From assembly GCF_034350045.1 (NCBI RefSeq), contig NZ_CP133781.1:813001-877000 (forward strand): DNA of 64,000 bases. The letters are read 5' to 3'. Shown piece by piece: positions 60,141 to 64,000 of the stretch. Source of the stretch: Pseudomonas sp. CCI4.2. Its GTDB lineage: Bacteria; Pseudomonadota; Gammaproteobacteria; Pseudomonadales; Pseudomonadaceae. Numbering within the stretch: the stretch's first letter is position 1; every line of letters starts with the position of its first letter. Under the pieces are notes generated by a model. That model was not told the DNA's origin and did no database searches. It worked only from the letters and a program-made list of their open reading frames with translations. A program made the translations under genes and the position numbers.

Positions 60141-61668
60141 ATCGGTAACCTTCGGCGAACGGCCGTTGCAGATCGAAGAAGTCTTGGCGCTGGCCAACCG
60201 CCAAGTGCCGACCCGCTTGCAAAGTGATGCTGCCTTTCGCCAGCGGATTGCCAAAGGCGCGCAATTTCTTGATTCTCTGTTGGATAAAGAAGGCGTGATC
60301 TATGGCGTGACCACCGGCTACGGCGATTCCTGCGTGGTGGCGGTGCCGCTGCATCACGTCGAGGCGCTGCCGCGACATTTGTACACGTTCCACGGCTGTG
60401 GTCTGGGCAAAATGCTCGATGCGCAAGCCACCCGCGCCGTGCTGGCGGCGCGTTTACAATCGCTGTGCCAAGGCGTTTCCGGGGTCCGCGTCGAATTGCT
60501 TGAACGCCTGCAAGGATTTCTCGACCAAGACGTTCTGCCGCTGATCCCGGAAGAAGGCTCGGTAGGCGCTAGCGGCGATTTAACCCCGCTGTCCTACGTC
60601 GCCGCCACCTTGTCCGGTGAGCGGGAAGTGATGTTCCGCGGCGAACGCCGTGAAGCCAGCGATGTGCATCGTGAGTTGGGCTGGGATCCCTTAGTGCTGC
60701 GGCCCAAAGAAGCCCTGGCGCTGATGAATGGCACCGCTGTGATGACCGGCATCGCCTGCCTTGCGTTCGCCCGTGCTGACTATTTGATGCAGCTGGCAAC
60801 GCGCATCACGGCCATGAACGTGGTCGCGCTGGAAGGAAACCCCGAGCATTTTGACGAGCGCCTGTTCGCCGCCAAACCACACCCTGGGCAGATGCAAGTC
60901 GCCGCCTGGTTACGCCAGGACCTGGCCATCGACGCACCCACCGCGCCACTGCACCGTTTACAGGATCGCTATTCGCTAAGGTGCGCGCCACACGTACTGG
61001 GGGTTTTGGCCGACAGCTTGAATTGGCTGCGTTCGTTCATCGAAATCGAACTGAACAGCGCCAACGATAACCCGATCATCGACGCCGAAGACGAGCGCGT
61101 GCTGCATGGCGGGCACTTTTATGGCGGCCACATCGCGTTTGCCATGGACAGCCTGAAAACACTAGTGGCCAACGTCGCCGATCTGCTGGATCGGCAATTA
61201 GCGCTGTTGGTGGACGTGCGTTACAACCACGGCCTGCCGAGTAACTTGTCCGGCGCCAGCGCCGAGCGGGCGATGCTCAACCATGGCTTCAAAGCGGTAC
61301 AAATCGGCACCAGCGCCTGGACCGCCGAAGCCTTGAAAAATACGATGCCGGCCAGCGTGTTCTCACGTTCCACCGAATGCCACAACCAAGACAAAGTGAG
61401 CATGGGCACCATCGCTGCCCGCGACGCGATTCGGGTGCTGGAGCTGACCGAACAGGTCGCGGCCGCCACCTTGATCGCCGCGAACCAAGGCCTGTGGCTG
61501 CGCAGTCAGGCAGCAGACGCACGGCCATTGCCCCCGGCCTTGGCGGCCATGCACCAGCAGTTGCAGGAAGACTTTCCTCCGGTCATCGAAGACCGAGCAT
61601 TGGAGCGCGAACTGCGCCTGTGCCTGCAGCGAATCGGCGATCGGCATTGGAGGCTGCATGCGCAGTAA
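60121..61668 (+). CDS. Aromatic amino acid ammonia-lyase (histidine/tyrosine ammonia-lyase family)
   Basis: 515 residues from ATG 60121. The MIO-forming ASG triad is at 150-152 in GSVGASGDLTPLSYV; the active-site loop YGVTTGYGDS starts at Y61. The selectivity pair, at the spacing seen in histidine ammonia-lyase, reads F90-H91; HAL has S-H, tyrosine lyases H-L, phenylalanine lyases F-L. In this cluster it would supply cinnamate or coumarate as the aryl starter. It is not the hutH of a histidine operon: no other hut gene is present. It overlaps the thioesterase gene by 11 bases. Confidence 0.85.
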   Translation: MTTQALESVTFGERPLQIEEVLALANRQVPTRLQSDAAFRQRIAKGAQFLDSLLDKEGVIYGVTTGYGDSCVVAVPLHHVEALPRHLYTFHGCGLGKMLDAQATRAVLAARLQSLCQGVSGVRVELLERLQGFLDQDVLPLIPEEGSVGASGDLTPLSYVAATLSGEREVMFRGERREASDVHRELGWDPLVLRPKEALALMNGTAVMTGIACLAFARADYLMQLATRITAMNVVALEGNPEHFDERLFAAKPHPGQMQVAAWLRQDLAIDAPTAPLHRLQDRYSLRCAPHVLGVLADSLNWLRSFIEIELNSANDNPIIDAEDERVLHGGHFYGGHIAFAMDSLKTLVANVADLLDRQLALLVDVRYNHGLPSNLSGASAERAMLNHGFKAVQIGTSAWTAEALKNTMPASVFSRSTECHNQDKVSMGTIAARDAIRVLELTEQVAAATLIAANQGLWLRSQAADARPLPPALAAMHQQLQEDFPPVIEDRALERELRLCLQRIGDRHWRLHAQ

Positions 61669-62083
61669 GGGCCCGATTCACGCAGACACCGAAGTGGTGG
61701 TGCCGTTTTTCGACATCGACATGATGAACGTGGTCTGGCACGGCCATTACATCAAATACCTGGAAGTCGCCCGCTGCGCACTGCTCGATCAACTCGGCCA
61801 CAACTACATGCAGATGCTGGAGTCGGGCTATGCGTGGCCAGTGATCGACCTGCAACTGCGCTACGTGCGTGGCGCGGTGTTTGGACAGCGGCTGAATGTC
61901 CGGGCCAACCTGATTGAGTGGGAGAACCGCCTGAAGATCAATTACCTGATCACCGACGCCGTGACCGGTGAGCGCCTGACACGCGCCACCACGGTTCAAG
62001 TGGCCGTGGAAGTTGCCAGCCGCGAGATGCAATTGGCCTCGCCCAAGGTGTTTATCGATGCGGTATTGAGAGCGCTGCCATGA
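61658..62083 (+). CDS. Acyl-CoA thioesterase, 4-hydroxybenzoyl-CoA type
   Basis: 141 residues, hot-dog fold with the motif VPFFDIDMMNVVWHGHYIKY (the D-x-N-x-H-H/N-Y region of 4HBT enzymes). It may release or edit acyl intermediates of the pathway. Its start overlaps the ammonia-lyase and its stop overlaps the LolA-like gene (ATGA). Confidence 0.87.
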   Translation: MRSKGPIHADTEVVVPFFDIDMMNVVWHGHYIKYLEVARCALLDQLGHNYMQMLESGYAWPVIDLQLRYVRGAVFGQRLNVRANLIEWENRLKINYLITDAVTGERLTRATTVQVAVEVASREMQLASPKVFIDAVLRALP

Positions 62084-62682
62084 CTGTCGTTTTAAAAATG
62101 CTCTGCGCTGTGGCGCTGATTGGCCTGTCGCAGATGGCCAATGCGTTCGACGTGCAACAACTCAGCGCGCAGCTGGGTAAGCCTTCAGTGATTCACGGTG
62201 ATTTCATTCAGGAAAAACACCTACGCGCCCTGCCGCAACCCTTGACCAGCAAAGGCAAGTTCGTCTTGGCCAAAGACTTCGGCCTGCTCTGGCTGCTGGC
62301 AACCCCGCTGAAACAGGACTACCGAATCAATACCGTCGGGATCGCCCGGCGTGATGCCCATGGCTGGCAACTGTTGCCCAACAAGAGCGCCGGAGCGGAA
62401 CAAAACCGGTTGTTCCTCGCGGTGCTGCAAGGCGACAGCAGCGGCCTGCAACGTGATTTTGACTTGCAGCTAAAAGGTGACGCTCAAGCATGGCAACTGA
62501 CCTTGACCCCGCGCTCACTGCTGCTGCAACAAGTGTTCAAGCAGATCAATATTGACGGCGGCGAACTGGTGCAGCGCATTGAACTGCTGGAAACCCAAGG
62601 CGACAGCACGTTGTTGCGGATGATCGACAGTACCAGCGCAACGGGCCTGAGCGACGCGGAGCACCACGACTTTGTTGACTAG
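62080..62682 (+). CDS. LolA-like periplasmic lipid carrier
   Basis: 200 residues, signal peptide ending near LSQMANA. The mature protein resembles LolA (GDFIQEKHLRALPQPLTSKG near residue 46). With the MMPL exporter that follows it, it would move the lipid product across the periplasm to the outer membrane. Confidence 0.82.
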   Translation: MTVVLKMLCAVALIGLSQMANAFDVQQLSAQLGKPSVIHGDFIQEKHLRALPQPLTSKGKFVLAKDFGLLWLLATPLKQDYRINTVGIARRDAHGWQLLPNKSAGAEQNRLFLAVLQGDSSGLQRDFDLQLKGDAQAWQLTLTPRSLLLQQVFKQINIDGGELVQRIELLETQGDSTLLRMIDSTSATGLSDAEHHDFVD

Positions 62683-64000
62683 CCGCGAACCGATTAAACA
62701 CACATTGATGGAATATTGGCTGCCGCGTTTATTCCTGATCGTGCTGCTGGCGGTACTGGCCCTGGCAGGCTGGCAATGGCGCGACGGTCCTCCGTTGTCG
62801 GCCAACTTGATGGAATTGGTTCCCGGATCAACCCCAGACGCCTTGGAATTGCGCGCCGAAGAGCGCATGCAAGAGCCGCTCAACCGCGAAATGCTGGTGC
62901 TGGTCGGGCACGCCGACCGCCAACAGGCCATCAATCTCGCGCAAAAACTCGGTGAACAATGGCAAGCCAGTGGCCTGTTCGAAAAGGTCCAATGGAACCT
63001 CCAGGCGGACTTGCCGGGCGCGCGCCAACAATTGCTGCAAGGGCGATTGGCGATGTTGTCGCCGACAGATCGCAGCCAGTTGATCAATCAACCCCAAGCG
63101 TTTATTCAGCAACGGGTGGAAAGCCTATTTGACCCGTTCACCGGCTTCAGTCTGGTCGCCAGCCAGGATGACTGGCTTGGCCTGACCGGACGCATTCAAA
63201 ACAGCCAGCCGCAACATGGTTCGGTGCAGCTCGATATCGGCAGCGGTGCCCTGATCGCCAACGCAGATGGCAAAAGCTGGGTATTGCTGCGCGCCAGAAC
63301 CACGGGCAATGCGTTTGATATGCACTTGCCGATGCAGGTCGCGGACTTGCTCAGCGCCGCGCGGGTGCAGGCCCATCAAACCGATGCGCAACTGCTGGCT
63401 GCCAGCGGCCTGCTGTACGCCGCCAACGGTCAGCGCCAAGCCACTCGCGAAATTACCTGGGTGGGCGGCGGCGCCACCTTCGGAATTTTGTTATTGCTGT
63501 TATTGGCCTTCCGTCGTTGGCGGGTGCTGCTGGCATTCGTGCCGGTGGTAATTGGCATGCTGTTCGGCGCGGTGACCTGTGTCGCGCTGTTCGGGCATAT
63601 GCACGTCATGACGCTGGTGCTGGGTTCAAGCCTGATCGGCGTGGCAGTGGATTACCCGCTGCACTCGCTGTCGAAAAGCTGGAGCATGAAACCCTGGCGA
63701 AGCTGGCCGGCGTTGCGCCTTACAGTGGGAGGCCTGAGCTTGAGCCTGGTCACCAGTTGCATCGGTTACTTGGCCTTGGCCTGGACGCCGTTTCCAGCAC
63801 TGACGCAGATCGCAGTGTTCTCCGCCGCCGGCCTCGTGGGCGCTTATTTGACTGCCGTGTGCCTGTTGCCGGCGATGCTCAACACCCTCGAACTGCGTCC
63901 GGCCCAATGGCCATTACGTGTCGCCGAACGCTTGATGAGCTGGCGTGAGGCCCTGCTTCGGCGCGTTGGCACACCTGTTCTGCTGGTGCTGTTGCTGGTG
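62672..64000 (+). CDS. MMPL-family exporter, 3' end beyond window
   Basis: 443 codons are present, open to the window end. I favour a TTG start at 62672 (or 62675) because GGAG at 62658-62661 precedes it and it overlaps the LolA gene like its neighbours; ATG 62708 (MEYWLPRLFL) is the alternative and has no ribosome site. One N-terminal helix, a periplasmic domain (about 50-270), then helices such as FGILLLLLLAFRRWRVLLAF and LGSSLIGVAVDYPLHSLSKS, the proton-relay helix with Asp and Tyr typical of MMPL/RND transporters. It should export the lipid-linked product. Confidence 0.85.
   Translation, partial: MLTSREPIKHTLMEYWLPRLFLIVLLAVLALAGWQWRDGPPLSANLMELVPGSTPDALELRAEERMQEPLNREMLVLVGHADRQQAINLAQKLGEQWQASGLFEKVQWNLQADLPGARQQLLQGRLAMLSPTDRSQLINQPQAFIQQRVESLFDPFTGFSLVASQDDWLGLTGRIQNSQPQHGSVQLDIGSGALIANADGKSWVLLRARTTGNAFDMHLPMQVADLLSAARVQAHQTDAQLLAASGLLYAANGQRQATREITWVGGGATFGILLLLLLAFRRWRVLLAFVPVVIGMLFGAVTCVALFGHMHVMTLVLGSSLIGVAVDYPLHSLSKSWSMKPWRSWPALRLTVGGLSLSLVTSCIGYLALAWTPFPALTQIAVFSAAGLVGAYLTAVCLLPAMLNTLELRPAQWPLRVAERLMSWREALLRRVGTPVLLVLLLV

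Noticed and set aside
60121..61668. Ammonia-lyase as hutH of histidine degradation
   Set aside because: No urocanase or other hut genes; it overlaps APE-cluster genes on both sides and has a different selectivity pair.

Overview
The window reads as chromosomal DNA of a Pseudomonas, most likely of the fluorescens group. The evidence is the moderately high GC content, the many Pseudomonas-type REP palindromes (cores such as GAATGAATTCGGTCCCACAG and CCAACAAGTTGGCTC), and a sdaB / choXWV / betIBA block like the choline locus of other pseudomonads. Genes are dense on both strands. I see no rRNA, tRNA, CRISPR array, insertion sequence or prophage. Both edges cut genes: sdaB on the left and an MMPL exporter on the right.

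Layout. 1-8.3 kb: choline to glycine betaine, with the serine dehydratase sdaB (minus), the choline ABC importer choXWV, the repressor betI and the dehydrogenases betB and betA. A BetI operator and a possible AraC-type operator (GbdR candidate) are visible. 8.3-15.0 kb: an accessory toxin module on the minus strand, made of a DUF4123 chaperone, a 1109-residue LysM protein of unknown toxic activity, and two Sel1-type exported proteins that look like duplicated immunity genes. 15.3-23.2 kb: an RraA-like protein, a TldD/TldE-type protease pair, an MdtD-like exporter, the RNA helicase DbpA and a YhiN-type flavoprotein. 23.4-31.1 kb: a YccS-like membrane protein, a periplasmic binding protein, an ElaA acetyltransferase, a winged-helix/YgjP-type metalloprotease pair, a REC-PAS-GGDEF-EAL regulator and a family 7 alginate lyase. 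31.2-37.1 kb: putP and putA with GTTGCA operators between them. 37.3-41.7 kb: a GAF-PAS-GGDEF-EAL protein and an acyl-CoA dehydrogenase. 41.8-45.1 kb: a 1090-residue protein with a C-terminal TcdA/TcdB-like glycosyltransferase domain. 45.3-53.9 kb: K+/H+ antiporter cvrA, mechanosensitive channel mscK, selO, trxC, an orphan PAAR protein and a ParA-like ATPase.

54.2 kb to the right edge: the first part of an aryl polyene (APE)/xanthomonadin-like lipid pigment cluster. Eleven genes overlap or nearly abut on the plus strand: a ketosynthase-like protein, an acyltransferase, two acyl carrier proteins, a membrane protein, an acyl-activating enzyme fused to a dehydratase-like domain, a glycosyltransferase, an LpxL-type acyltransferase, a histidine/tyrosine ammonia-lyase family enzyme, a thioesterase and a LolA-like carrier, then the truncated MMPL exporter. 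The true ketosynthases and ketoreductase are expected to the right of the window.

The least explained parts are the LysM-DUF4123-Sel1 module with its mosaic gene duplication, the glycosyltransferase toxin, the ammonia-lyase with an F-H selectivity pair in the APE cluster, and a perfect 13-bp stem that covers the ribosome binding site of selO.
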